Assembly: GCA_020635975.1 (NCBI GenBank)
Contig: JACJYT010000002.1
Location: 248,001-312,000, forward strand
Reading direction: 5' to 3'
Length of the DNA stretch: 64,000 bases
DNA from: Chitinophagales bacterium
GTDB lineage: Bacteria; Bacteroidota; Bacteroidia; Chitinophagales; UBA8649
The position numbers were made by a program, and so were the translations under genes. Positions 35,244-44,525 of this stretch are shown piece by piece. Within the stretch, counting starts at the first letter, position 1, and every line of letters starts with the position of its first letter. The notes under the pieces are model-generated. The model was not told where the DNA came from. It was given only the letters and a program-made list of their open reading frames with translations, and made no database searches.

Positions 35244-36732
35244 CGCTTCAAAGCTTTCTGCTCAAACTAAATTCATATCTAGCGATACAGCTAGTTATTT
35301 TAAATTAATGTTTGTCGGCGATGTTTCCTTAACGAAGGAGGTGCTAGAAGTATCTTATAGTGAAAGAAAGCAACAATATGACTTTCAGTATTTATTTCAT
35401 TATATCCGCCCTGTACTAAATTTGGCCGATTTAGTAGTGGGTAATGTTGAAAATACTTATGGCATAAAAAAGGATTATTTGAAGAATGAACTTAACGCTG
35501 CCCCAGAAGAATTTGCCGTAGCCCTAAAGTATGCAGGATTTAATTTATTGATGAATGCAAATCGAACAGCCATTGCCCAAGAATCCGATAGCTGGAAGCA
35601 AAATAGAGATTTTCTCGAGTCTTTACATATTACGCAAATTGGCTCCTTCGAAAATGAAGAGGATAGATATAGACGGAATCCAAGTATCATAGAAAAAAAT
35701 GGATTAAAAGTTGCCTTTTTAAACTATTTCTATGGTATACCCTATTATCCAGAATTGAAGCCTTTAGTAAATGGCTTCCAAGAAGATGTAGTGGAAAGAG
35801 ATATCGTTCTGGCAAAGAACAGAGGTGCAGATTATATCATTGTGTATATGAATTGGGGCTCAGAGTATGAATTGGATGCCAATGCAACACAAAAGAAAAT
35901 TGGCGATTTTTGTATTCAAGCAGGAGCTAACTTAGTTGTAGGAACCCATCCCCATGTAGTTCAAGAAGCAAGCGTAAAAAATGTGAAGAATGCTAAAGGT
36001 ATTCATCAAACGGTGATTGCCTATTCTTTAGGGGATTTCATTAGCACAACAAGCGCTCCACTTCAGAATGGAGCATGTATCTTGGAACTTATTCTTAAAA
36101 AAAGCAAAGCTTCTGGTCTTACTTCGATAGCAGATTTAAGTTATATCCCTACCTATACTGCTATGTACCAAGAAGGCGAATTTTTGCGTTATGCTATTAT
36201 GCCAGTTTCCCAAGTTGAAAAAGCCAATTTGAACGTTCCAATTGATAATACAGAAAAGCGATGGATGAGTAGTGCAGCCGAAAAGGTTCGTTATAAATTT
36301 AAAGGTCAAATAGATGAAATTGAGTATGAGCTAGATGACGAAATTATTGATGATGTGGCGGAAGTTTTAAGTATTACAAGAAGACCCTTAAATGAAGGTA
36401 AGGATTTTACCTTAGGAATTAATAATCATCTTTTGCAAGGTTTGAGCGAATTTATGGGCGAAAAGGAAGAAATTGCCAATAAGCCTATTGTATATGAAGG
36501 AATTGTCTATAAAATTCAATTTTTGAGTTTACGTAGAGAAATTCCAATCGACCTAGATTTTTACAAGCATCTAAAAGGTTATGAAGTTTATTTTCAGGAT
36601 GAGTACTATAATTATGTGATTGGCAATTTTAGAAACCTGAAACAAGCGAATGATTTTTGCTTAGATGTTAAAAGAAATGGACATAAATATGCCTATGTTG
36701 TAGCATTCGAAAATGGGGTGCCGAAAAAGTAG
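35206..36732 (+). CDS. CapA-family metallophosphatase with C-terminal SPOR-like domain
   Basis: 508 residues with signal peptide (MKFKLWLIILLFSASKLSAQ). Residues about 30-310 are a CapA/PgsA domain: LMFVGDVSLTKEV, VVGNVENTYGI, IVYMNWGSEYE, LVVGTHPHVVQEA and YSLGDFISTT carry its metal-site residues. Residues about 435-505 (YKIQFLSLRREIPID, YYNYVIGNFRNLKQANDFC, YAYVVAFENG) look like a SPOR domain, which binds denuded peptidoglycan. CapA proteins are linked to polyglutamate capsule synthesis; with a SPOR domain a cell-wall role is more likely. It lies in a run leading to coaX. Confidence 0.82.
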   Translation: MKFKLWLIILLFSASKLSAQTKFISSDTASYFKLMFVGDVSLTKEVLEVSYSERKQQYDFQYLFHYIRPVLNLADLVVGNVENTYGIKKDYLKNELNAAPEEFAVALKYAGFNLLMNANRTAIAQESDSWKQNRDFLESLHITQIGSFENEEDRYRRNPSIIEKNGLKVAFLNYFYGIPYYPELKPLVNGFQEDVVERDIVLAKNRGADYIIVYMNWGSEYELDANATQKKIGDFCIQAGANLVVGTHPHVVQEASVKNVKNAKGIHQTVIAYSLGDFISTTSAPLQNGACILELILKKSKASGLTSIADLSYIPTYTAMYQEGEFLRYAIMPVSQVEKANLNVPIDNTEKRWMSSAAEKVRYKFKGQIDEIEYELDDEIIDDVAEVLSITRRPLNEGKDFTLGINNHLLQGLSEFMGEKEEIANKPIVYEGIVYKIQFLSLRREIPIDLDFYKHLKGYEVYFQDEYYNYVIGNFRNLKQANDFCLDVKRNGHKYAYVVAFENGVPKK

Positions 36733-36737
36733 TTTTC

Positions 36738-37454
36738 ATGAATTGTATTGTCGATAGAGGTAACACCAAAACAAAGATTTATTTTTTCGAAAAGAATGAT
36801 TTAAAAGCATCCTTAGCTTTCATGAATGAAGAAGAAGATGCCATTCTTAAAGCCTTACAAAATGACTTTGATAAAATACTCGTTTCAGCTAGCGGCAATC
36901 TTCCTAATTTTTTAGTCCAACTAAGAAGTGATCAAATTAACTTATCTAGTTCTACTGCCTTACCAATTCGTTTAAATTATTCTTCTCTAGAAAGTTTAGG
37001 TTCAGATAGAATAGCGCTTTCTGTTGGAGCTGCTTTCTTATATCCTCAACGTAATGTATTGGTTGTGAGTGCAGGAACATGTATTACTTATGATTTGCTT
37101 GATGAAGCAGGTGTCTTTCAAGGAGGTCTTATTGCTCCAGGGGCAGCCATAAGATTAAAATCTCTTCATGAATATACTTATAGTCTACCTTCTCTAACTT
37201 TTGAACCAAAAGAGAATGTTCCTTTAATCGGTAAAACCACCAAAGAATGTATGGAAAGTGGAGTTTATAATGGCATAAAGGCAGAATTAAGTGCTATAAT
37301 CCAGACCTTTAATGAGAATTATAAAGATTTAACAGTAATAATAACAGGTGGAGATGGTATTTTATTTGATTTCCACATGAAAAATAAGATATTTGCGCAA
37401 CAAAATTTACAAGCCATTGGCTTAAACCGAATTTTACTATACAATGCAAGCTAA
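36738..37454 (+). CDS. coaX: Type III pantothenate kinase
   Basis: 238 residues, ASKHA-fold enzyme that phosphorylates pantothenate in CoA synthesis. The N-terminal CIVDRGNTKTK (Asp6 phosphate loop), SLGSDRIALSVGA, VVSAGTCITYDLL and FQGGLIAPGAAIRLKSLHEYT motifs match CoaX. It starts five nt after the CapA-like gene and overlaps the next gene by 11 nt. The coaX / outer-membrane protein / TPR / lptC order is conserved in Bacteroidota. Confidence 0.93.
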   Translation: MNCIVDRGNTKTKIYFFEKNDLKASLAFMNEEEDAILKALQNDFDKILVSASGNLPNFLVQLRSDQINLSSSTALPIRLNYSSLESLGSDRIALSVGAAFLYPQRNVLVVSAGTCITYDLLDEAGVFQGGLIAPGAAIRLKSLHEYTYSLPSLTFEPKENVPLIGKTTKECMESGVYNGIKAELSAIIQTFNENYKDLTVIITGGDGILFDFHMKNKIFAQQNLQAIGLNRILLYNAS

Positions 37455-38757
37455 ACTCATAAATTTTTTTAGCCTTCTTCTTGCTTTAGTTCTTTGTACT
37501 GCCTTGGAAGCACAAACCTTCTCTCCTCAGAGCCAGTTTGGTTTGGGAAACATGCACAGTAGCTTGTTTTCTTCTAATAGAGCAATGGGAGGTATTTCAG
37601 CAGGTTTTAGGGGAAGTCGAGATATAAACTACTTGAATCCAGCATCCTATTCTGCTATTAATTATACTACTTTCGATATTGGATTGAGCTTATATGGAAA
37701 CGTAGTATCGGATTCTGCAAGAATTACCGATGCTGCCAATGGAGGTATAAATCATATAGCTTTGGCTGTTCCAATTAAACAGAATCTTTGGGGTATGGCT
37801 TTTGGCTTGCTTCCCTATTCTTATAAGAATTATAGCTTTAATTCTATTATTGAAGAAGACGGACAAAGTTATGAGTATAAACAACAAGGAAAAGGTTCTA
37901 CCTATCAAGTGTTCTGGGGAAATGGTTTTCAGTTTAAGGGTTTAAGTGCCGGAGTTAATGCTGGCTTTTTATTTGGACAATTCGACGACTCTGAGAATTT
38001 TTTGTTTCCCGATTCTTTGGGAAATTTGAATACATCAAAGCACAATGAAGTACGATTAAAAGATTTCTTGTTCAATTTTGGTTTGCAATATCAAGTTAAA
38101 TTGAACAAATTAGAGAATACAGATAAGGAGAAGCAGGATGTATTCATGACTATTGGCGCTTATGGAGCACCTTCTTTCAATATAAAATCCTTAACTTCTG
38201 TATATTCAAATTCGAGCCTAACTAGTGCGGTTACAGGCGAAGAAATTGCTATTGATTCAGCTCTTAACGGACTTTATGATGTGAAAGAACAAACAGCATT
38301 ACCTGCCTACTTCGGAGCAGGAATCAGCTTTGGAAATGAATTCACATGGATGACAGGTATAGATTTTCATTTTGAAAATTGGAAAAATTTTAGCTCACCA
38401 ATTTCTTCTAGTCCAATGTCTAATGAATGGCAAGTGAAAATAGGCGGACAAATCTTACCAAACTTTAAAAGTAAGAAATTTGGCAACAACGTTTCTTATC
38501 GTCTAGGGGCTCATCTAGGTAAATCAAGGATAATGCTTGATAATCAAGCAGTTCCGGATTTTGGCATGACATTTGGACTTGGTATACCATTCGGAAAAAT
38601 TTCTACTTTTAATAGATCGTTTAGCAATCTTAATTTGAGTGTAGAAATAGGAAGAAGAGGGCTTAATCAGAATGATGCTCAAAAAGAAAATTATTATAAA
38701 GTAGTACTTGCCTATTCTTTAAGTGATAGGTGGTTTATAAAACGAAAATTTGATTAA
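37444..38757 (+). CDS. Outer-membrane beta-barrel protein (coaX-lptC cluster)
   Basis: 437 residues with signal peptide (INFFSLLLALVLCTALEAQ). SSNRAMGGISAGFRGSRDINYLNPASYSA at the start of the mature part is the FadL/PorV-like 'NPAS' plug motif; the remainder is beta-strand rich and ends YKVVLAYSLSDRWFIKRKFD. Function is unknown, but the place between coaX and lptC suggests a role in envelope biogenesis. It overlaps coaX by 11 nt. Confidence 0.78.
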   Translation: MQAKLINFFSLLLALVLCTALEAQTFSPQSQFGLGNMHSSLFSSNRAMGGISAGFRGSRDINYLNPASYSAINYTTFDIGLSLYGNVVSDSARITDAANGGINHIALAVPIKQNLWGMAFGLLPYSYKNYSFNSIIEEDGQSYEYKQQGKGSTYQVFWGNGFQFKGLSAGVNAGFLFGQFDDSENFLFPDSLGNLNTSKHNEVRLKDFLFNFGLQYQVKLNKLENTDKEKQDVFMTIGAYGAPSFNIKSLTSVYSNSSLTSAVTGEEIAIDSALNGLYDVKEQTALPAYFGAGISFGNEFTWMTGIDFHFENWKNFSSPISSSPMSNEWQVKIGGQILPNFKSKKFGNNVSYRLGAHLGKSRIMLDNQAVPDFGMTFGLGIPFGKISTFNRSFSNLNLSVEIGRRGLNQNDAQKENYYKVVLAYSLSDRWFIKRKFD

Positions 38758-38758
38758 A

Positions 38759-40186
38759 ATGAAAACAACAAGAATAATTTTAGCAGGAATCCTAGCAAGC
38801 TTTGTTTTTGGAATTAATGCACAAAATTCAGTAGCTGATGTAAAGGCTATTTCAGATAAAGTTAGCGCAAATTGTGGTACACCAGTTTGGGGACAAGATA
38901 GTGTTAAAGCAGTAACTAACTATTCTCTTTATCGTGAATTTAAAAAGCAAGGTGAAAATCAAAGCGACCTAGCTACAAAAGTGAAATATTATAAAGATGC
39001 GCATAAGGGCTGGATTTATGTGTACTACAACGCACCAAGCGCACGTGTAACAACACACCTAGATGGTGCTGACATCTACGAGGCTTTTATAGAAGCAACC
39101 ACTGATGAAGCTCTAAAGGAAAAGTATATTGATTCCTTATTGGCTATTTATGATACTAGAGCAAATTGCTTTGGAAGTACTGCAGATTTAACTATGAGAA
39201 AAGCTTTCGCTTGGTATAGTAATAGAAATAAAGGAAACGAAGAGTATGTTTATTCTTTGTTTAATGAAACAGTGGCTGCTTTTGATTCGGAAGAGGGAAC
39301 TTCTAAAATGAATATGAGTCCAGCATTCTTAGCGCCTTGGATGATTATGGCAATAAAAGCAAATAAAGTGGTTAAGTCCATCGAAGAAGAAGAAGTGTTT
39401 GAGGTTTTTGATGTTATTACGGAAATTTCGGACTTTAATATGGCTGCTGGTAACAATGCTGGGCAATATAAAGGTGCACTAGATAAGTGTTACGAATATA
39501 TGGATAAGTATAAATACCTTGATCCAGCTAAAATATCTGAGATTGCAACGAAAAAGTATAATGAAAATCCTAAGGATTTAGCAACACAGATAAAAGTATA
39601 TAAAATGCTTAAAGCTGCTAAATTATACGATGACCCAATTTTCTTTACCGTTGCTGAAGGTGTTTATCAAGCGCAACCGAGTGCGGCTTTGGCAACTTTC
39701 TTAGCTAAAAGAGCAAGTGAAAACAAAAACTACACGAAGGCAATTCAATATATGCAAGAAGCGAATGAAATGGAAACGGATAGTGATGTAAAAGCTAAGA
39801 ACTTACTTAATATTGCTCAGTTCTATCAAATGAAGGGCGATTTTAGTTCTGCAAGATCTTATGCCTACAAAGCTGCTGAAATGAAAACGGGGTGGGGTGA
39901 TCCTTATATCTTAATTGGTAGACTTTATGCAGCTAGTGGTCCAAAGTGTGGAAGCGGAACTGGATGGGATAGTCAAGTTGTAGTATGGGCTGCAATTGAT
40001 ATGTGGACAAAAGCAAAGAGCGTGGATGCGGGTGTTGCTGGTGAAGCGCAAGAATTGATTAACAAATACTATCAATATATGCCTTCAAAATCTGACATAT
40101 TCTTACGTCCAGATATTAGTGTTGGAAGTTCCTATAGTATTGGATGCTGGATGGGAGTAACTACCACAGTTAGATCTAGTGATTAA
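38759..40186 (+). CDS. Secreted TPR-repeat protein
   Basis: 475 residues with signal peptide (MKTTRIILAGILASFVFGINAQ). TPR-like helical pairs are clear from about residue 240 on (KIYKMLKAAKLYDDPIF-like stretch, YTKAIQYMQEANEMETDSDVK, LLNIAQFYQMKGDFSSARSY). Conserved Cys pairs occur at the N-terminus (SANCGTPVWG) and C-terminus (GPKCGSGTGWDS, YSIGCWMG). The partner is unknown. ATG 38759 begins one nt after the preceding stop. Confidence 0.78.
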   Translation: MKTTRIILAGILASFVFGINAQNSVADVKAISDKVSANCGTPVWGQDSVKAVTNYSLYREFKKQGENQSDLATKVKYYKDAHKGWIYVYYNAPSARVTTHLDGADIYEAFIEATTDEALKEKYIDSLLAIYDTRANCFGSTADLTMRKAFAWYSNRNKGNEEYVYSLFNETVAAFDSEEGTSKMNMSPAFLAPWMIMAIKANKVVKSIEEEEVFEVFDVITEISDFNMAAGNNAGQYKGALDKCYEYMDKYKYLDPAKISEIATKKYNENPKDLATQIKVYKMLKAAKLYDDPIFFTVAEGVYQAQPSAALATFLAKRASENKNYTKAIQYMQEANEMETDSDVKAKNLLNIAQFYQMKGDFSSARSYAYKAAEMKTGWGDPYILIGRLYAASGPKCGSGTGWDSQVVVWAAIDMWTKAKSVDAGVAGEAQELINKYYQYMPSKSDIFLRPDISVGSSYSIGCWMGVTTTVRSSD

Positions 40187-40198
40187 GCTTTCTTTATA

Positions 40199-40810
40199 AT
40201 GCTTAATTCAAGTAATATGCAAAGTCCGTTTCGCTTGTTTAGATTAAGTATAGTCTTTACAAGTTTGAAGCGGATTTTGCTTTTTCTCTTATTGTTAAGT
40301 TATCATTCTTGCACAAACGATGTGGAAGAGGTTCGGGAGTTAAGCGAAGAGTTTCTTAACATCGAAAAGGGCAAAGATGTAACTATACTTTTCACAGAGG
40401 ATGCCTTACCAACCATTAGAATAGAAGCCCCCAGTGCTTGGAGGTATGCTGCTAATCCTCCAGATTTAGCCTACACAAAGTTTCCCGATGGCTTAGAGCT
40501 CTACGTTTATGATAAAGAAGGAAATCAAGAAAGTGTATTACGCGCTAATGAAGGAAAAATGGCCGATAATAGTGAAGATCTTGAGGTTAATGGTGATGTT
40601 CGAATTGAGAATATTAAAGGGGAAAAACTAAATACAGAAAGCTTAACTTGGAATAAGCTTGACAAAAAAATCCGTTCAGATGGCTTTGTTAAGATTTTTA
40701 CCAATGATGAAATAATCTATGGCAATGGCTTTGAGGCAGATGAAAATTTCACTAATTATGTAATCTTTAATATAAGCGGTGTTGTCAAGATTAAAGATGA
40801 AGAATTCTAA
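40199..40810 (+). CDS. lptC: LPS export protein LptC (lipoprotein form)
   Basis: 203 residues. A hydrophobic segment ends in a lipobox LLLSYHSCTND (Cys38). The remainder (VTILFTEDALPTIRIEAPSAWRY, LYVYDKEGNQESVLRANEGKMADN, LEVNGDVRIENIKGEKLNTESL, IIYGNGFEADENF) is the beta-jellyroll repeat pattern of LptC/YrbK. It helps carry lipopolysaccharide from the LptBFG transporter to LptA. Last gene of the coaX cluster. Confidence 0.85.
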   Translation: MLNSSNMQSPFRLFRLSIVFTSLKRILLFLLLLSYHSCTNDVEEVRELSEEFLNIEKGKDVTILFTEDALPTIRIEAPSAWRYAANPPDLAYTKFPDGLELYVYDKEGNQESVLRANEGKMADNSEDLEVNGDVRIENIKGEKLNTESLTWNKLDKKIRSDGFVKIFTNDEIIYGNGFEADENFTNYVIFNISGVVKIKDEEF

Positions 40811-41046
40811 CCGTTAGGGATTTTTCTAAAATTATATTTAGTACTTGACCATACGAACTATTCAAATGGTTTTTCTCTTGTAAACTTATTGGTCTGCGCT
40901 TGACGCACAAAGAGTATTTCTAAGACATTATTTCGAAATTTTACTTGCTTTAAGAGAATTTTAAATGACAAGTTTACTTTTCTATTTATTGAAGGAAAAA
41001 ATATTTTAGTTGATAATCAATCATTTAGCTTTTTTGTTTTTATTTT

Positions 41047-41075
41047 TTTAGTACTTTGTATTGCATAGTACTAAA
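41047..41075. promoter_or_regulatory. Inverted repeat over the padR promoter (candidate PadR operator)
   Basis: Perfect 9-bp arms TTTAGTACT (41047-41055) and AGTACTAAA (41067-41075) with an 11-nt spacer. The -33 TTG lies in the spacer, so binding would block RNA polymerase. PadR regulators commonly repress their own operons through inverted repeats. Confidence 0.55.
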
Positions 41076-41092
41076 TATAGGATATATATTTG
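41061..41092 (+). promoter_or_regulatory. padR-pspC promoter (TTG-N21-TATATTTG)
   Basis: TTG at 41061-41063 and TATATTTG at 41085-41092, exact consensus elements with 21-nt spacing, 19 nt before the padR ATG. Confidence 0.65.
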
Positions 41093-41111
41093 TATAACAA
41101 ATTAATAGGTA

Positions 41112-41438
41112 ATGGATGTTGAGAATACAAAAACACAAATGCGGAAAGGCATATTAGAATATTGCATACTTGCAATTCTTAAGGAAGGTGAAGCTTATTC
41201 TTCTGATATTATTCAACAGCTAAAAGACGCTAAAATGATAGTTGTTGAAGGAACAGTTTATCCTCTTCTAACACGACTTAAGAACTCGGGAGCACTACAA
41301 TACAAATGGGAAGAATCCAATTCCGGTCCACCACGAAAGTACTATTCTCTAACCATCGATGGACAACAACTAATGGATGAATTAGACAACACTTGGATTT
41401 TATTACAAACAGCAGTTAACAAACTTAGAAAATCTTAA
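41112..41438 (+). CDS. PadR-family transcriptional regulator
   Basis: 108 residues. The PadR winged-helix pattern is complete: MRKGILEYCILAILKEGEAYSSDIIQQL, VVEGTVYPLLTRLKNSGALQYKW, GPPRKYYSLTIDGQQLMDEL, and a short C-terminal helix for dimerisation. The ligand is unknown. The PspC-domain gene follows after four nt, so it probably controls a membrane-stress operon that includes itself. Confidence 0.92.
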   Translation: MDVENTKTQMRKGILEYCILAILKEGEAYSSDIIQQLKDAKMIVVEGTVYPLLTRLKNSGALQYKWEESNSGPPRKYYSLTIDGQQLMDELDNTWILLQTAVNKLRKS

Positions 41439-41442
41439 AATT

Positions 41443-43065
41443 ATGAAAAAGACTATTAGTATAAATTTGGCAGGCCTTGTTTATCAAATCGATGAAGATG
41501 CATTTAGTCGCTTAGAAACTTATTTAGAAAAAATTCGCCATGCTTTTCCTGAACCAAGTGAACAAGAAGAAATTTTAAGTGATATAGAGTATCGCTTTGC
41601 AGAGCTTTTCACAGAAAAATTAGGCAAAAGAACAGAGGTTGTTCACCTTAAAATGGTGCAAGAAGCAATAGATACTATGGGGGAAATTGAGTTTATTAAT
41701 GAAGAAACTTCAACATCAAGCGCTACGAACCACAGTGCAAAGGAAAGAGTAAAGCGTAAGTTATTTAGAAGTGTAGATGATAAGATTTTAGGTGGAGTAT
41801 TGGGAGGTTTATCTGTTTATCTAGGTATTGAAGCCGTGTGGTTGCGATTAATATTTGTTTTGTTAGCTATTGCTAGTATTGGCATACCTGTAGGTATCAT
41901 CTACGCCTTGCTTTGGCTTATACTTCCAAAAGCTGTAACTGCCAGTCAAAAGTTACAGATGCATGGAGAACCAGTGAATCTGAATAATCTTCAAGAAAAC
42001 TTAAAAAAAAATTTAAGTTCTGAAAGCATAAAATCTGCAGGTTCGAATATTGCTAGCGGAGTGGGAGAATTAATTAGAGTTGGCCTTAAGCTAACCGCGG
42101 CCGTTTTAGGCTTTATTATACTCTTTCACCTAGTGGTATTTTCTTTTGTGTGGTTTATAGCTAGTTTTTTTCTAAGTTTTATGGCAGGCGATTTTATCGC
42201 ATTAATCTTCAATTCAAACCTTGAATTTTTAGCCCTAAGTACTACTCTGTTTGTTTTGGCAGCTATTCCATCTTTGCTAGCAATTTATTTTATTTACAAA
42301 GTGAGATCTAATCATACAGTGCCATGGGCTAAGGCAAGTTTTATCGGTTTTTTTACTTGGATTTTAAATTTGTTCCTAGCTATCCTTTTAGTATTTAATG
42401 TTCTAAAGGAGTTTAAAACGAGTGCCACGACAGAAAATTACTTAAACATTCCTTTCACTACAGACCTAGAGGAGATTAGTATTGATTTTAAACCGGAATT
42501 AGCGCAAGATCAATTTAACTTCTACTTTGAGGATGGAGAATGGCAAACTGAGGGTTTCTTTTACGATGCTAGTGATAGCATACTAAAACTAAATACAATA
42601 AGCCTACAAGTTAAAGCTTCGGAGGATTCGACATTTAGTTTGCTTGCTATGGCGAAGTCTAATGGAAGAACTAAGGAACAGGCTGAAAAGCACCTAGAAA
42701 AATTTTCCTATGAAGTAGAATGGTTGAACAATAAAGAACTAGTAATTCCTACTACTTTGCTTTTAGAAGGCGAGAACAAGTTTAGACTACAAAGGCTGAT
42801 TTATGTGCTTGAAGTTCCGATAGGTACAACCATTAATTTTAAGAATGGAGCGCATTACTTTATTAGCAAAACCGTATTAGAAAGTTCCGCTAAAAAGAAA
42901 GATTTGGACGAAAATACATGGCTTATGACAAGAACTGGTTTGGAGTGTCTTAGCTGTGTGAAGGATAGTCTAACTGAAGAAATTGGAGAGCCAAATTCTT
43001 TAGAAGAGGTTCTAGATAGCTTAGATGATAAGATCGATGAGCTTATCGAGGATAAATTGAATTAA
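41443..43065 (+). CDS. PspC-domain membrane protein
   Basis: 540 residues. Residues 1-100 form an acidic helical N-domain (DEDAFSRLETYLEKIRHAF, EILSDIEYRFAELF) common in PadR-linked proteins. A PspC domain follows (about 105-165: VDDKILGGVLGGLSVYLGIE, LLWLILPKA). Four to five more membrane helices run to about residue 325, and the C-terminal 200 residues are outside the membrane. PspC proteins act in envelope stress sensing. Its partner padR lies four nt upstream. Confidence 0.87.
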   Translation: MKKTISINLAGLVYQIDEDAFSRLETYLEKIRHAFPEPSEQEEILSDIEYRFAELFTEKLGKRTEVVHLKMVQEAIDTMGEIEFINEETSTSSATNHSAKERVKRKLFRSVDDKILGGVLGGLSVYLGIEAVWLRLIFVLLAIASIGIPVGIIYALLWLILPKAVTASQKLQMHGEPVNLNNLQENLKKNLSSESIKSAGSNIASGVGELIRVGLKLTAAVLGFIILFHLVVFSFVWFIASFFLSFMAGDFIALIFNSNLEFLALSTTLFVLAAIPSLLAIYFIYKVRSNHTVPWAKASFIGFFTWILNLFLAILLVFNVLKEFKTSATTENYLNIPFTTDLEEISIDFKPELAQDQFNFYFEDGEWQTEGFFYDASDSILKLNTISLQVKASEDSTFSLLAMAKSNGRTKEQAEKHLEKFSYEVEWLNNKELVIPTTLLLEGENKFRLQRLIYVLEVPIGTTINFKNGAHYFISKTVLESSAKKKDLDENTWLMTRTGLECLSCVKDSLTEEIGEPNSLEEVLDSLDDKIDELIEDKLN

Positions 43066-43083
43066 GTGGGGTTTTTTAATGTG

Positions 43084-43130
43084 AATCCCCAATTAGCAAA
43101 ACGCTATGCAGAGCTAATTGGGGATTTTTT
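43084..43130. terminator. Bidirectional terminator between pspC-like and arginine-deiminase genes
   Basis: Perfect 14-bp stem AATCCCCAATTAGC / GCTAATTGGGGATT with a 15-nt loop and T-rich 3' end, between convergent genes. The minus-strand gene ends within its flank at 43129. Confidence 0.8.
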
Positions 43131-44343
43131 AATTTCTATAAACTGGGAAAGTCATACAATGTGGCCCTCCTCTAGCTCTTGATAATTCTGTGCTTGGAAT
43201 AGCTATAATAGTCTTTTCTACATGTTCTGCTTGGGGTGCTTCCTTTAGAAAAACTTCGGCGTTAACTATCTTATAGCCAGCATTTTTAAGTGCTATTGCA
43301 GTATGAAAATTTCTGTCGTAGGCAATTGCAACTCCATTTTTCACAGTTACTAGGTTACATCCGTCGGTCCACTGTTCTCTCTCTGCATAAGTGGGGTCAC
43401 TATTTCCACATAGAATGAATTGCATATCGCTTCTATAATCTAGGAAAAAGTCTTTAAGAGTAGAAAACTCTTGTTTTCTGCCATCATTGGTATACTTCGT
43501 TACTTTAATGATATCACTTTTAAGTGTGTCTTCATAAATCACGAATTCATTTTCACTTATTTGAGTAAAAAGAGTATCAATATGCATGGAAGAACGGTCT
43601 TTTGCTATAACTATCCTAACTAAGTTTTTAACCACATTTTTGGAGAATAATTCCTCTTTTAAACATTCGAAGGCTTCTGGTGTAGAACGTTCACTCACAC
43701 CAACCATGAGATGATCCTTGTCTAACATCATAACATCGCCACCTTCTATGGTCTTATCATCTCCTTTTTTGGTCATATCAATAATTTTTGCATCATTATT
43801 TTTCTGAAAACTTTCAAAAACGGGATGATAGTAAATTAGATATCTAGTTAGGATGGATTCTCTGGTTCTCGCTTTTTTAGAAGCATGACAAATGAGAATA
43901 TGATCATTCACCACTACGCCAATGTCTCTGGTGAAAACATAATTTGGTAAGGGAGAAAGTAAACTTTCATCGGTTGTCTCTAAAAGCCCTGTAAAAAGGG
44001 TATATGCTAAATCTTTAGGTGCTAAGGATTTTAGAATTTCAATGGTTTCATTCTCGCAGTTTTCCAAATCCGCAACATAATTTATAAGCTTGTCCTTAGA
44101 GTTGTTAGGATTGAGTTCAAGAACATCAATCAACATTTGGAAGGTGTCAATAACATTTTCACTTCCTAGAAAATGAGCTAGAACACTTTTAAATAAATCG
44201 TGTTCTTGTCGCATTAAAGGCAAGAATACAATATCATCGTATAAAAATTTTAGAGCGTTTTTTGGTGTTATTACTTCAATGCCATCATCCGGATGGTGAA
44301 CTATTACTTTTCTAAGCGTACCTATTTCATTACTGACAATCAT
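43129..44343 (-). CDS. Arginine deiminase-family amidinohydrolase
   Basis: 404 residues. Motifs of arginine deiminase are in order: NYVFTRDIGVV, the EGGDVMML substrate loop, SSMHIDTLFTQI (catalytic His-x-Asp), and the nucleophile Cys396 in RGGPHCMTFPV. It would hydrolyse arginine to citrulline and ammonia in the cytoplasm. There is no neighbouring ornithine carbamoyltransferase or carbamate kinase, so an ATP-yielding arginine pathway is not supported by context. A consensus promoter lies upstream. Confidence 0.9.
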   Translation of the reverse strand: MIVSNEIGTLRKVIVHHPDDGIEVITPKNALKFLYDDIVFLPLMRQEHDLFKSVLAHFLGSENVIDTFQMLIDVLELNPNNSKDKLINYVADLENCENETIEILKSLAPKDLAYTLFTGLLETTDESLLSPLPNYVFTRDIGVVVNDHILICHASKKARTRESILTRYLIYYHPVFESFQKNNDAKIIDMTKKGDDKTIEGGDVMMLDKDHLMVGVSERSTPEAFECLKEELFSKNVVKNLVRIVIAKDRSSMHIDTLFTQISENEFVIYEDTLKSDIIKVTKYTNDGRKQEFSTLKDFFLDYRSDMQFILCGNSDPTYAEREQWTDGCNLVTVKNGVAIAYDRNFHTAIALKNAGYKIVNAEVFLKEAPQAEHVEKTIIAIPSTELSRARGGPHCMTFPVYRN

Positions 44344-44403
44344 CTTGCTTAATTTTAGAAGGATTTTGGATTAAATATTATTCTATATTTATAATATCCA
44401 ATA

Positions 44404-44438
44404 CAAATATACGACTATGTAGTTTGAAATAATAGCAA
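44404..44438 (-). promoter_or_regulatory. Promoter of the arginine deiminase-family gene (TTG-N24-TATATTTG)
   Basis: Minus-strand TATATTTG (44404-44411) with a TTG at 44436-44438. Leader of about 57 nt to the ATG. Confidence 0.5.
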
Positions 44439-44525
44439 TCGATACTTTTGCTGCTTCAACAATAACTTTCTTCCCTACAGAATCTTTAAAACCTAAGTAC
44501 TTCGGCTAACAATCATTGCTTCAAC

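Larger units (their letters stand above)
40811..41111 (+). promoter_or_regulatory. 301-bp regulatory region upstream of padR
   Basis: AT-rich gap with no open frame of note. It holds the padR promoter at its right end, the inverted repeat described separately, and a further copy of the half-site TTTAGTAC at 40837-40844, about 210 bp upstream of the promoter copy. Nothing else recognisable; no clear terminator for lptC was found. Confidence 0.5.

Noticed and set aside
40811..41046. Small RNA or tRNA in the longest gene-free stretch
   Set aside because: No cloverleaf or stable hairpin was found; only weak, short inverted repeats (for example GTAAACTT / AAGTTTAC about 80 nt apart).
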